A stretch of DNA of 64,000 bases from Guptibacillus hwajinpoensis (GCF_029277305.1 NZ_CP119526.1), one strand, 5' to 3'; shown: positions 24,983 through 34,192, counted from the stretch's first letter. Program-made: numbers and translations. Notes: generated by a model from the letters alone, not told the origin.

Positions 24983-25099
24983 ACTTTTCACCTCGTTATT
25001 ATTTTCCCCATTTCGAAGGTCAATAAACCGTTACTCTGAACTTATAGAAGAGGTAGATGCTATACTTAAAATACGAATAGAAGCAAAAGGATGATTGTA

Positions 25100-26161
25100 A
25101 TGAAAACAATTACGATAAATGAGGTTCTAGATCGAAAGCTTACTCTTATAGATGTCCGTACGCCCGCTGAATATGAGAAGTTCCATATTCCTGGGGCTCT
25201 TAATTTACCGGTTTTTTCGAATGAAGAAAGGGAATTAGTTGGGACAACATATAAACAAAAGGGAAAAGAAGCAGCGAAGGTACTTGGTATATCACTCATT
25301 TCTCCATCTCTACCTGACTTTTACGAGAAAGCGAAAGAACTATCAGGTGAAGAAGAATTTGTGGTTTATTGCTGGCGAGGTGGTATGCGAAGCAAAAGTT
25401 TGACTGTTGTTTATGACATGATGGGGCTTTCTTGCTACCAGCTTGAAGGCGGTATTCGTTCGTATCGTCAAAAGGTAACAGAAGGATTAGAGCATATGGC
25501 CAATCTAACTACACCATACCTTGTTCTAGAAGGGTTAACAGGCACATCCAAAACTGAAATTCTAAATGATTTGGAAAATAGAGGGTATCCTGTTATTGAT
25601 CTGGAAGGTCTTGCAGCTCATAGAGGATCAGTATTTGGAAGGGTTAACTTGCCCGAGCGTAGTCAGAAGGAATTCGAGGCTGAGCTTTATCATAGGTTAG
25701 AAGAGATTGGGGATACAGCTTTTTATATCATTGAGTCTGAAAGCAAACGACTTGGGAACATTATTATTCCTGACTTTATTCTAGATGGAAAACAAAAAGG
25801 GACGCGTATACAAGTCCACGCCCCGCTTTCTTATCGAATCCAAACAATCCTTGATACGTATCATCCTGAACAACATAAAGACGAGATTATGAAAGGCATT
25901 AACAAGATCGAGAAGCGTTTTTCTGATGAAGATCGATTTGAAATCTACTCAGCAGTAGAAGACAAAAATTATGCCTCAGTTGTCGAGCGGTTGTTACTTC
26001 ATTACTACGACCCCAGGTATGAACACAAGGCATATGAAAACGAAGGTGAAATTGTTAATCTTTCTTTTGAATCACTCGAAGAAGGAATTCGACTTGTCCA
26101 GAATGAAGTGGATCGACTAGGAACTATGCTTCGATCAGAAGGCGAGAAAGTTTCGCTTTAA
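25100..26161 (+). CDS. mnmH: tRNA 2-selenouridine synthase
   Basis: 353 residues from the ATG after AAAAGGATG. The N-terminal rhodanese domain (1-125) carries the catalytic Cys91 in YCWRGGMRS; the C-terminal P-loop domain has EGLTGTSKTEIL near 142-153. MnmH replaces 2-thiouridine at the tRNA wobble position by 2-selenouridine, through a geranylated intermediate, using selenophosphate. No selD is in this window. The 3' end overlaps the convergent gene by 38 bp. Confidence 0.92.
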   Translation: MKTITINEVLDRKLTLIDVRTPAEYEKFHIPGALNLPVFSNEERELVGTTYKQKGKEAAKVLGISLISPSLPDFYEKAKELSGEEEFVVYCWRGGMRSKSLTVVYDMMGLSCYQLEGGIRSYRQKVTEGLEHMANLTTPYLVLEGLTGTSKTEILNDLENRGYPVIDLEGLAAHRGSVFGRVNLPERSQKEFEAELYHRLEEIGDTAFYIIESESKRLGNIIIPDFILDGKQKGTRIQVHAPLSYRIQTILDTYHPEQHKDEIMKGINKIEKRFSDEDRFEIYSAVEDKNYASVVERLLLHYYDPRYEHKAYENEGEIVNLSFESLEEGIRLVQNEVDRLGTMLRSEGEKVSL

Positions 26162-26588
26162 TTGATTTTCTTTCTTCAGGTAGTTCTTCATTGTTATACC
26201 GTTCAATAAGATCGTCAATCCGTTTGAAGTACAAATTACTAACCCATGCCACATAGCTTTTATAAACTGGCGACTTCAAGAAGTGGATAAGCATATTGTC
26301 GTTTGGTCCGAAGTAGTAGGATTTATCGTCAAAAAAAGTGAAAAAGCGCTTGAATGATAATTTGGTAAATGAGTTGTCCATTTCAAAACGAAATCTGTTT
26401 AGTGGATCTGGGATTAAGCGAATAGTAAACACATCATCGTTATCAAACATTTCCTTCGGTGTTGGTAGAATCAAATAAGGATAGTCTCGATCATCAAGGG
26501 CAATGAAGAAATCTTCAGGCGACTCGTGACAGGTAGGGACTCGTTTGACGGTCGTTTCAACAATCAATTGATAGACTGAATCATTCAT
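26124..26588 (-). CDS. Hypothetical protein (154 residues)
   Basis: Start after GGGAGG. Soluble protein rich in Phe/Tyr/Asp (FFIALDDRDYPYLIL, FKRFFTFFDDKSYYFG), ending in a helical EELPEERKSIKAKLSRLL segment. No known motif recognised. Convergent overlap of 38 bp with mnmH means that the two transcripts can pair at their 3' ends. Confidence 0.65.
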   Translation of the reverse strand: MNDSVYQLIVETTVKRVPTCHESPEDFFIALDDRDYPYLILPTPKEMFDNDDVFTIRLIPDPLNRFRFEMDNSFTKLSFKRFFTFFDDKSYYFGPNDNMLIHFLKSPVYKSYVAWVSNLYFKRIDDLIERYNNEELPEERKSIKAKLSRLLIEA

Positions 26589-26738
26589 TGGTAATCCTCC
26601 CTTTAGTAATCTATCATCATTGTTACCGTACTAGTAAACTTGTATACCCTTTGTCGAAAAGTAGTTTATTACAATCTATTATCCAAGCCTTAAAAAAATT
26701 CCTTTATTTCAAATATTACATTTCAAAATGTAGTTTTT

Positions 26739-26890
26739 TCGAAGACCTTGCTTCTATAAGGGTGATTAATTTCCGCTCCAGGATACTCGCTTTCCGCGGG
26801 GCGGGCGGTGAGCCTCCTTCCGCTCCAATCACTAAGTGTGGTTTTTTAAATAATTTTATCAAAAGCAACAATTTTTTAGAAAAGAGCCTT
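26739..26890. repeat. Family A dispersed repeat, intermediate copy
   Basis: Left half with ATAAGGGTGATTAATTTCCGCTCC; the GC-rich core CTCGCTTTCCGCGGGGCGGG and GGTGAGCCTCC; right end AGCAACAATTTTTTAGAAAAG with GAGCC. About 150 bp of the 504-bp gap before clpE. Between 26589 and 26738 nothing is recognisable. Confidence 0.72.
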
Positions 26891-26892
26891 TT

Positions 26893-26929
26893 AAAAAGCT
26901 GAGACTAATGTCTCGGCTTTTTTCTTTTT
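26893..26929 (+). terminator. Intrinsic terminator-like hairpin after the family A repeat
   Basis: AAAAAGC-GAGAC pairs with GTCTC-GCTTTTTT over a TAAT loop; T runs exist on the plus strand. It may insulate clpE from upstream transcription. Confidence 0.7.
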
Positions 26930-26959
26930 AGATGTTACTCAAAAAAATAAGCATAATAC

Positions 26960-26988
26960 TTGAAAGTCAAAGATAGTCAAATTATAAT
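26960..26988 (+). promoter_or_regulatory. clpE sigma-A promoter with embedded CtsR operator
   Basis: TTGAAA, 17-bp spacer, TATAAT. The CtsR box AGTCAAAGATAGTCAAA (26965-26981) occupies the spacer almost exactly, so repressor and polymerase must exclude each other. Confidence 0.9.
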
Positions 26989-26998
26989 AAGGTTACAA

Positions 26999-27015
26999 GG
27001 TCAAAGATAGTCAAA
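26999..27015 (+). promoter_or_regulatory. Second CtsR operator upstream of clpE
   Basis: GGTCAAAGATAGTCAAA matches the CtsR heptad direct repeat with the standard three-base spacer. It lies just past the expected transcription start. Two operators are also typical of clpE in B. subtilis. Confidence 0.9.
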
Positions 27016-27092
27016 GTCAATTTAATCTCTTTGCCTTTTATTAAACAAACTTAATTTAATTCTAAGGATATATATTATAAGGAGGCCATCAT

Positions 27093-29216
27093 ATGCTTTG
27101 TGATCATTGCAAGCAGAATAACGCGTCAGTTCAATTGAATGTTCAAGTAAATGAGAGTAGAAAACGAGTTCATCTTTGTAGCACGTGTTATACAAAAGTG
27201 ATGAATGGTCAAAATACTCCATCACCAAAAGGTCAAATAGACGATTTCTTTAACTCCTTTATGAATGCATCAAACGGATCTGCTAGTAATCAAGTTCCTG
27301 AATCAGAGACTGAACACGGAAAAGGCGGCTTGCTTGATGATTTAGGTCGTAATCTTTCTGATGCGGCTAAAGCTGGTTTAATTGATCCGGTAATTGGTAG
27401 GGAGAAAGAAGTAGCTCGCGTAATTGAAACGTTAAATAGAAGAAATAAAAATAATCCAGTTCTTATCGGTGAAGCAGGTGTTGGTAAAACAGCGATCGCC
27501 GAAGGTCTTGCTCTTCGAATTTCTGAAGGGAACGTTCCTTCTAAGCTTAAGAATAAAGAGATTTATTTACTTGATGTAGTTTCCCTTGTATCAAATACAG
27601 GGATTAGAGGGCAATTTGAAGAGAGAATGAAGCAACTGATTACAGAGTTGCAAAATAGAAAGAACGTTATTCTATTCGTTGATGAACTTCATCAGATTGT
27701 CGGTGCAGGATCAGCAGAAGGATCAATGGATGCAGGTAACATTCTGAAACCTGCACTCGCTAGGGGGGAGCTACAGCTTATTGGCGCAACCACCCTTAAA
27801 GAGTATCGACAAATTGAGAAGGACGCGGCTCTTGAGCGTCGTTTCCAGCCAGTAATGGTCAATGAACCGTCCGTAGAAGAAGCGATTGAAATTCTAAATG
27901 GGCTTAAGAGTAAATATGAAGAATATCATGAAGTTAGCTACACACAAGAAGCCATTAAAGCGTGTGTAACATTGTCTAACCGGTTCATACAAGACCGTTT
28001 CCTTCCAGATAAGGCCATTGATTTATTGGATGAAGCAGGTGCGAAAATGAACTTAACATTCGCTGAAACAAACCATGATGATATTCAAAAACGTTTGCAG
28101 CAATTAGCTGTAGATAAGAAAAAGGCGACAGATGCTGAAGACTATGAAGAAGCAGCTAAGCTGCGGGATGAAGAGTCTAAGCTTGAGAAGCAGCTTGAAG
28201 AAACCGTTAATCATTCTTCCAAGTCTGAGAATGTGATTGATTTAGAAGAAATTCAACACATTATTGAGGACAAGACTGGAATCCCTGTTCGCAAACTTCG
28301 TGAAGATGAACAAACCAAGATGAGAAACCTTGCTGAACGACTTAATACGAAGATAGTTGGGCAAGAAGAGGCCGTTAACAAAGTAGCAAAAGCGATTCGC
28401 AGAAGCAGAGCAGGTTTGAAACGTCAAAATCGCCCTATCGGTTCATTCTTATTCGTTGGGCCAACGGGAGTAGGTAAGACAGAACTTTCTAAATCACTTG
28501 CTGAAGAGTTGTTTGGAGACAGAGAAGCTATGATTCGACTTGATATGAGTGAGTACATGGAGAAGCACTCCGTATCTAAGCTTATCGGCTCACCTCCAGG
28601 TTATGTAGGTCATGAGGAAGCAGGGCAGTTAACCGAAAGAGTTCGTCGTAAGCCTTACAGTATCTTATTAATTGATGAGGTCGAAAAGGCTCATCCTGAT
28701 GTTCAAAATATGTTCCTTCAGATTCTAGATGATGGTCGTTTGACAGATAGTCAGGGTAGAATGGTTAGCTTTAAAGATACAGTTATTATTATGACAAGTA
28801 ATGCTGGAACTGCAGAACGCAAAATTACTGTTGGTTTTGATTCAGCAGAAAGCTACACAAACGTCATGGAAAGTTTAGGAAACTATTTCAGACCAGAATT
28901 CTTAAACCGATTTGATGGGATCATTCCTTTTAAATCTCTTGAACAAACAAGTCTTGTTACGATTGTAGATTTAATGATTCAAGAGTTAGATGAGAGTCTT
29001 GTTGAACAGAATTTATCACTAACAATTAGTGATGAAGCGAAAAGGAAACTGGCAGAATTAGGGTACAATCCAACGTTTGGTGCACGACCTCTGAGAAGAG
29101 TTATTGAAGAGCATGTTGAAGACGGTATTGCAGATTTACTCGTGGATGAAAGCGATGTGAAATCAGTCACTGTTGAACTAATCGAAGGTAACATTGTCGT
29201 GAATAAACAAGCGTAA
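27093..29216 (+). CDS. clpE: ATP-dependent Clp protease ATP-binding subunit ClpE
   Basis: 707 residues, start after AAGGAGG. N-terminal zinc finger with Cys3, Cys6, Cys29, Cys32; two AAA+ modules with Walker A GEAGVGKTA and GPTGVGKTE; a short coiled UVR-like linker (about 330-380) with EDYEEAAKLRDEE between them. It unfolds heat-damaged proteins for ClpP. The zinc finger, absent from ClpC, identifies ClpE. Two CtsR operators predict heat induction. A terminator follows. Confidence 0.97.
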   Translation: MLCDHCKQNNASVQLNVQVNESRKRVHLCSTCYTKVMNGQNTPSPKGQIDDFFNSFMNASNGSASNQVPESETEHGKGGLLDDLGRNLSDAAKAGLIDPVIGREKEVARVIETLNRRNKNNPVLIGEAGVGKTAIAEGLALRISEGNVPSKLKNKEIYLLDVVSLVSNTGIRGQFEERMKQLITELQNRKNVILFVDELHQIVGAGSAEGSMDAGNILKPALARGELQLIGATTLKEYRQIEKDAALERRFQPVMVNEPSVEEAIEILNGLKSKYEEYHEVSYTQEAIKACVTLSNRFIQDRFLPDKAIDLLDEAGAKMNLTFAETNHDDIQKRLQQLAVDKKKATDAEDYEEAAKLRDEESKLEKQLEETVNHSSKSENVIDLEEIQHIIEDKTGIPVRKLREDEQTKMRNLAERLNTKIVGQEEAVNKVAKAIRRSRAGLKRQNRPIGSFLFVGPTGVGKTELSKSLAEELFGDREAMIRLDMSEYMEKHSVSKLIGSPPGYVGHEEAGQLTERVRRKPYSILLIDEVEKAHPDVQNMFLQILDDGRLTDSQGRMVSFKDTVIIMTSNAGTAERKITVGFDSAESYTNVMESLGNYFRPEFLNRFDGIIPFKSLEQTSLVTIVDLMIQELDESLVEQNLSLTISDEAKRKLAELGYNPTFGARPLRRVIEEHVEDGIADLLVDESDVKSVTVELIEGNIVVNKQA

Positions 29217-29225
29217 AAATGTAAG

Positions 29226-29261
29226 AGAAAGTCGTTCTATAAAGAGCGGCTTTCTTTTTTT
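29226..29261 (+). terminator. Intrinsic terminator of clpE
   Basis: AGAAAG-TCG pairs with CGG-CTTTCT (G-T pair included), then TTTTTTT. Confidence 0.85.
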
Positions 29262-29476
29262 GTTACTTTTTTACAAAAAGAGGGAAGTAAATAAATAGCA
29301 GTATTCCTGACCTCTCACACTAACAGGTAAGTCGATTTGTGTCGTTTTATGACTTCTTTTGTATTAATGTGGCGAAAGTTCAGAATATTAGTTAAAATAA
29401 GTTGTTATATCTGCTACGTTATATAAAGAAGGTCAGGAAAGACTTCTCTACTATTTTATAAAGGAGCGAGAACAAA

Positions 29477-30745
29477 ATGGAACTGGATCAGCTAGAAATG
29501 AACCAGACGTTACAAGAAAGTCAGCCAGAAGGAAGGACAATTCCATATTTAACAGCATTGATTGGATGGAGTCTTCCCGCAATTGAGGCCTGTGACAAGT
29601 TGAATCGGCCTTTTGTAGTGGTGGGTCCTCCTGATTTTAAGGAATATGCCGAGAAGCATGACATCACTTTCGTAGGTTGGGAGTTTGACAGATTGAATGA
29701 AGGTTCAGACAAACTCTATAAGCAACTTAAAGCACTAGGTGCAGAGGTTGCAGTACCTCTTTATGAAGAGTGTGTTGAATGGGCAGGTGCTCTAAATTCA
29801 CGCTTCAGAGAAGAACCAAGACTTTTTAACCGTTCGCTTCTTTTAAGAGATAAAGGGATGATGAAACGAAAAGCACAGATGGCCGGCATTAAAGTAGGCG
29901 TTTTTGAAGAAGCAAGAGATAAAGAAGATGTAAAGCGCTTTCTAAAAAGAGTGAACGATGCTCTACTGAAAGTGGATGGAGATAAATACGAACCAATTCA
30001 CTGTAAGCCTCTAGATAAGGCTGGATCAGTTGGACATCGAGCGATCGATAACCCTGCAGATATTGAAGCACTAACAGATACTGATTTTCCTTTACTAATG
30101 GAAAGTCATCTAGACGGACAGGAATTCTCTTGTGAAGTTTTCGTCCATAATGGAAAAATTCAATTTCTTAATATTACAGAGTATGTAAAACTCGGATACT
30201 CTAACTTTGTACCACCTTCCCCGTCTCTTGAAGCGAGACGTCCGATCATTCGAAAAGCAATTGAACAGCTAATCGAGGCATTTGAAATTGAGAATGGTGT
30301 TATTCATCCAGAGTATTTTGTTATGCCTGATGGTACCCTTCACTTTGGCGAAGTAGCGGCGAGAGTACCTGGAGGACATATATTTGATTTAATTGAACGC
30401 GCTTACGGATTCAGTGCATATGAAGCTCAAATTCTTTGTAGTGATCCGAATACGACAGAAGAAGAATTAAGAAAATTCTTCCCAGGTGAGGATGAGGCAC
30501 AGGGTTATGCTGGATGTCTAATGGTTCATCCACATGTGAACTTTATTGAGGAGCTAAATATTCCAGAAGAGCTTGAAAACCATGATTTCTTTGAGAAACA
30601 TGATATGTTCACACCTCCTCAAGGGAAAGTTGCTGAGCGCGTAGGCTTTGGAAACCATTATGGTACGATCTTCTTCTTCGGAGATGATAGTGCCGAAATC
30701 ACTCGTTTACTTGTTGACTATGAAAAGTATGACTTCTATCTATAG
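29477..30745 (+). CDS. ATP-grasp domain ligase of unknown substrate
   Basis: 422 residues, start after AAAGGAGCG. An N-terminal preATP-grasp region (about 20-105) is followed by the ATP-grasp fold: DKGMMKRKAQMAGIKVGVF (near 122), the ATP-binding lysine in HCKPLDKAGSVG (near 176), MESHLDGQEFSCEVFVHNG and the metal-binding HFGEVAARVPGGHIFDLI (near 290). This is the carboxylate-amine ligase type: it makes an acyl-phosphate and joins it to an amine. The next gene starts 32 bp downstream. The product is unknown; a peptide or peptide-like metabolite is an inference. Confidence 0.85.
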   Translation: MELDQLEMNQTLQESQPEGRTIPYLTALIGWSLPAIEACDKLNRPFVVVGPPDFKEYAEKHDITFVGWEFDRLNEGSDKLYKQLKALGAEVAVPLYEECVEWAGALNSRFREEPRLFNRSLLLRDKGMMKRKAQMAGIKVGVFEEARDKEDVKRFLKRVNDALLKVDGDKYEPIHCKPLDKAGSVGHRAIDNPADIEALTDTDFPLLMESHLDGQEFSCEVFVHNGKIQFLNITEYVKLGYSNFVPPSPSLEARRPIIRKAIEQLIEAFEIENGVIHPEYFVMPDGTLHFGEVAARVPGGHIFDLIERAYGFSAYEAQILCSDPNTTEEELRKFFPGEDEAQGYAGCLMVHPHVNFIEELNIPEELENHDFFEKHDMFTPPQGKVAERVGFGNHYGTIFFFGDDSAEITRLLVDYEKYDFYL

Positions 30746-30777
30746 AACATTATCTTTACCATAAAGGAGAATTTAGC

Positions 30778-32748
30778 ATGCCATCTGAAGTAACAGAAGG
30801 AAAGATTGCAAGGTTTTCCCGCTCATTGACACGTCTAGAAGAAGCGGCTTCTTATGCGAAGTCGCGTTATCAAACAGATGTATATCAAGAAGCGAACCGT
30901 CTCCTTGAAACCGAAGAGGGACTAGAAGTGCTATATCAATACGCACACCGATTAGATGATGCAGGGGTTTTCCAGGACGGTCCATGGGAAGATGCATCGA
31001 AGCTGCAAGCCCCACTAGTAGCCGGTTCTTTGCAGGCGAAAGGTCTTCCGTATGTTATTGAAATGCTCAGCGATTTGCGTATGTTAGCCATTGCAGAAGG
31101 AAAAATGAATCATCCTAAAGTATCACAGGAGATGGCAATGGACTTCTTAAATGAAGTTATGGCATTGAACCTTGATCTGCTTTTCCCAGATGCCTCGGAA
31201 GCGTCTCGAATTGAGAAAAAGGAAAACACAGTTGAAGCACAGAGGCTGTTTCGATTTATTTCACAGTATCTTTCTTCAAGCGCGCTTTCAGAAACACTTA
31301 TCTATGAAATTGAACGGTTAACCGCTCAACGCCCTATTACAGTGAAACGGACTGTTTCAATGATAAGAATGGCTAAAGAAATGTTGAAAACCGAAACAAG
31401 TGGAACTCAAGCTGAAGTTCTTGAGCAGTATATTGCTTCGATAGAAGGGCCTTCACAGTTAAGTAGTGATCATTCGTTACCCAATGATTATCGTAAACAG
31501 CTGATGGCACTTTCCACTGAAGAGTTGCGTAAAGAGAGTGAAGCACTTGGGATTTCAATGAGAAAAACAGGGCTTTGCTCTCCACAGCATAGCGTTCTAG
31601 CAAGGTTTTTGAGTCGTAAATCTCCACACCTTCTTCCTGTCTTATTGCAGCTAACTAGTAAAGGGAAGGCAAATCTTGAGGAGCACGCTGAACTCGTACA
31701 CCAGCTTATAAAGGTAGCTCTTTTCCCTTCAACATGCCAATCGGTGTACGGTCTTGCTCTATTGCTTGAAAGAGGGGTATTATCTGCATCCCCTGTCATG
31801 CCGGGATTAAGGCGATTGATTGAACTGGATATACGACCTGAGGTAAGAAGTGCTCTCTTCAAAACAGTAGGAGAAGGAGAGGGGCTAACAGCAAACAGCA
31901 TTTTGCTTGCTGGAGTGATTAGTGTCCTTGGTCAACCTCTTGGCGTTGGACAGGGTCTTAACCCTACTTGTCAGGCAGCGAGAGGAATCAGTCTATGGGC
32001 TCAACACGCGCCAGGATATTTACTAGAGATTATTCCTAGAGCTGCACGTGATGGGGACATTGATATGGTGTTTGAAGGTGTTCAAATTCACTCTAAAGAT
32101 CTTCATGGAGGTCTTGCACCAGATCTACATCCAGAGCTTGATCCTGTATCGCTTGTCCTCGTACCGCATCTTGATCGTATTTACAGCGAAATGATGAGCC
32201 GCGTAGCTCTTAGAGGAGAAGATGGGCACCGCTGGGTTAATCCAGCTTTTTATGGCGATTGGGTACAAAAAGGATTCAGTACAGTTATCGAACCGATAAC
32301 AGGTAGTGTAACCGATTATCCAGGGTTTGTAAGACTGTTTTATGCTACACATCATCCTGAGTACAATGATGATTATGAACTAATCTACCCAAACCCCGTT
32401 GGCATTTTCATTACAAACGTTCATGGGAAGATGCTTGGTTTCCATGCAGTTTCGATTCAAAGAATCGCAAAAAGCCCAGATGGAGAATATCGAGTCTATT
32501 TCTATAATCCGAACAATGATGGTTCGCAAAACTGGGGTCAAGGTATCGAAAGTACAGTGATGGATCATGGAGAACTTCCTGGTGAAAGTTCGTTGCCATT
32601 CGATGAATTTACATCAAGGTTATACGCATTTCACTACAATCCTTATGAACAGGGAGATGCTTACGCAGTAGAGGCAGAGAACGTCTCAAATGTGAAGTCC
32701 ATGGCTCTAGATAGCTGGGGCCAGGAGTATACATGGATTAGTAAATAA
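30778..32748 (+). CDS. Large uncharacterised protein with a putative Cys/His/Asn hydrolase core
   Basis: 656 residues, start after AAAGGAG. No signal peptide or membrane segment. The N-terminal 350 residues are mostly helical and resemble nothing I know. The C-terminal part has NPTCQAARGISLW (Cys398), HGKMLGFHAVSI (His556) and VYFYNPNNDG (Asn577). A Cys after a helix start, a His before a strand, and Asn in a YNPN turn are the order found in papain-like and transglutaminase-like enzymes. It is encoded right after an ATP-grasp ligase, so it may be a peptidase or amide-transfer partner. The fold assignment is an inference. Confidence 0.7.
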   Translation: MPSEVTEGKIARFSRSLTRLEEAASYAKSRYQTDVYQEANRLLETEEGLEVLYQYAHRLDDAGVFQDGPWEDASKLQAPLVAGSLQAKGLPYVIEMLSDLRMLAIAEGKMNHPKVSQEMAMDFLNEVMALNLDLLFPDASEASRIEKKENTVEAQRLFRFISQYLSSSALSETLIYEIERLTAQRPITVKRTVSMIRMAKEMLKTETSGTQAEVLEQYIASIEGPSQLSSDHSLPNDYRKQLMALSTEELRKESEALGISMRKTGLCSPQHSVLARFLSRKSPHLLPVLLQLTSKGKANLEEHAELVHQLIKVALFPSTCQSVYGLALLLERGVLSASPVMPGLRRLIELDIRPEVRSALFKTVGEGEGLTANSILLAGVISVLGQPLGVGQGLNPTCQAARGISLWAQHAPGYLLEIIPRAARDGDIDMVFEGVQIHSKDLHGGLAPDLHPELDPVSLVLVPHLDRIYSEMMSRVALRGEDGHRWVNPAFYGDWVQKGFSTVIEPITGSVTDYPGFVRLFYATHHPEYNDDYELIYPNPVGIFITNVHGKMLGFHAVSIQRIAKSPDGEYRVYFYNPNNDGSQNWGQGIESTVMDHGELPGESSLPFDEFTSRLYAFHYNPYEQGDAYAVEAENVSNVKSMALDSWGQEYTWISK

Positions 32749-32758
32749 ATTAAAGTGT

Positions 32759-32794
32759 ACAGCGCCTTGGATTTGTTTCTGGGCGCTGTTTTGT
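32759..32794 (+). terminator. Intrinsic terminator of the ATP-grasp operon
   Basis: ACAGCGCC pairs with GGGCGCTGT over a 14-base loop, then TTTTG. It closes the two-gene unit. Confidence 0.78.
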
Positions 32795-32827
32795 GTATAA
32801 ATAAGGAAAAGAGAAGGAGGAGTTTCT

Positions 32828-33124
32828 ATGATCGAACACGTTGTATTATTTAAGTTTAGTAATGAAACAACAAAGGAACAGAAAGAAGAAGGGATGAGCA
32901 GACTAATTCAGGTAAAGGACAAGATTCCGGGAATTGTCGATATTCAAGCTGGAACTAACTTTTCTGATAGAAGCCAGGGCTTTGAAAGTGGATTAACCGT
33001 TCGTTTTGAATCAAAGGAAGCCTTAGAGGCATATGGTCCTCATCCAGCCCATCAAGACGTTGTTGCATATCTTAAAGAAATTGGCATGACAGAAGTACTA
33101 GCACTTGATTTTGAATGTATGTAA
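32828..33124 (+). CDS. Dabb family (stress-responsive alpha/beta barrel) protein
   Basis: 98 residues, start after GAAGGAGGAG. Dimeric ferredoxin-like fold of the Dabb family: IEHVVLFKFSNETT at the start, VDIQAGTNFSDRS in the middle, HPAHQDVVAYLKE at the end. In plants such proteins are stress-induced; some bacterial ones are cyclases or decarboxylases. The MDR oxidoreductase gene follows after 23 bases, a likely operon. Confidence 0.88.
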   Translation: MIEHVVLFKFSNETTKEQKEEGMSRLIQVKDKIPGIVDIQAGTNFSDRSQGFESGLTVRFESKEALEAYGPHPAHQDVVAYLKEIGMTEVLALDFECM

Positions 33125-33147
33125 GGAAGTGAAAGGAGAGAATACAT

Positions 33148-34140
33148 ATGAAAGGATTTGTTCATGGAGGCTATGCTGGAAATGAAGGACTAGCTCTTCG
33201 AGATGAATTGAATGAAAAGTCGCCATCAAATGGAGAAGTGAAGATCAAACTAAAGGCTTCAGGTCTTAACCATCGCGACCTATTTATTCCTGATAGACAC
33301 GATGCTTCTGAACCAGATGTTGTTCTAGGCTCTGACGGAGCAGGAATCGTTATTGAAGTCGGTAGTGAAGTGAAAGATGTAAAAGTTGGCGATCATGTGG
33401 TTATTAATCCTGGACTTGGTTGGAGAGAAAATTCAGCGATTCCACCAGAAGGGTTTCAAATAGTTGGATTCCCTGGTGATGGTACGTTTGCAGAAACAAT
33501 TGTTGTACCAGCTGAGAATGCTGTGTTAAAGCCTGAGTCGTTATCGTTTGAGGAAGCAGCTGTTATTGGTCTCGCGGGTTTAACGGCGTTTCGTGCTTTA
33601 TTTACAAGAGGTCAGCTTAAAAGTGATCAAACCGTATTTATTCCGGGAATAGGTGGAGGAGTGGCGACATTTCTTCTCCAATTTGCGAAAGCAGCCGGTG
33701 CGAGAGTCATTGTTAGTTCAAGAAGTGAAGAGAAAAGAGAAGCTGCACTTAAACTCGGAGCTCACAAAGCTCTTTCGAATGACGAAGACTGGGCTAAAGT
33801 AGCTGAAAATGAACACGTTAACCTCGTGATTGAAAGTGTGGGAGCTGCCACCTTTAATCGATCACTCAGTTTATTGAAACGAGGAGGGACTCTAGTCATT
33901 TTCGGTTCCTCAACAGGAGACTCAATTGATTTTGACTTGCGTTCTTTCTTCTATGGCCAATACAACTTACTTGGATCAACGATGGGCAGTGCAGAGGAGT
34001 TTAATGAAATGATAGAATTTGTAGCTAATCATTCGATTAAGCCTGTCATTGATGAAACGTATTCATTAAATGAGATCGAGAAAGCATTTAAGCATCTAAG
34101 TGATGCAAATCAATTTGGTAAATTAGCAGTATCGATCTAG
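33148..34140 (+). CDS. Zinc-independent medium-chain alcohol dehydrogenase/quinone oxidoreductase
   Basis: 330 residues, start after GAAAGGAGAG. MDR superfamily: GroES-like N-domain (LKASGLNHRDLFI, LGSDGAGIVIEVGSEV), then a Rossmann domain with VFIPGIGGGVATFLLQFAKAAGARVI. The catalytic-zinc Cys/His set of alcohol dehydrogenases is not complete and the structural four-Cys lobe is absent, pointing to an NADPH quinone or enone reductase. Probably co-transcribed with the Dabb gene. Confidence 0.87.
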   Translation: MKGFVHGGYAGNEGLALRDELNEKSPSNGEVKIKLKASGLNHRDLFIPDRHDASEPDVVLGSDGAGIVIEVGSEVKDVKVGDHVVINPGLGWRENSAIPPEGFQIVGFPGDGTFAETIVVPAENAVLKPESLSFEEAAVIGLAGLTAFRALFTRGQLKSDQTVFIPGIGGGVATFLLQFAKAAGARVIVSSRSEEKREAALKLGAHKALSNDEDWAKVAENEHVNLVIESVGAATFNRSLSLLKRGGTLVIFGSSTGDSIDFDLRSFFYGQYNLLGSTMGSAEEFNEMIEFVANHSIKPVIDETYSLNEIEKAFKHLSDANQFGKLAVSI

Positions 34141-34159
34141 TTTGAGATAGGGATTGAAC

Positions 34160-34192
34160 AAAAAAGGAAGCCTTGTTGGCTTCCTTTTTTGT
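34160..34192. terminator. Bidirectional intrinsic terminator
   Basis: AAAAAAGGAAGCC pairs with GGCTTCCTTTTTT over a five-base loop between convergent genes. Confidence 0.92.

Noticed and set aside
26588..26902. Open frame of about 100 codons across the intergenic region before clpE
   Set aside because: It runs through a family A repeat and the GC-rich core, has no ribosome site and no recognisable protein features; the region is better explained as a repeat plus terminator.
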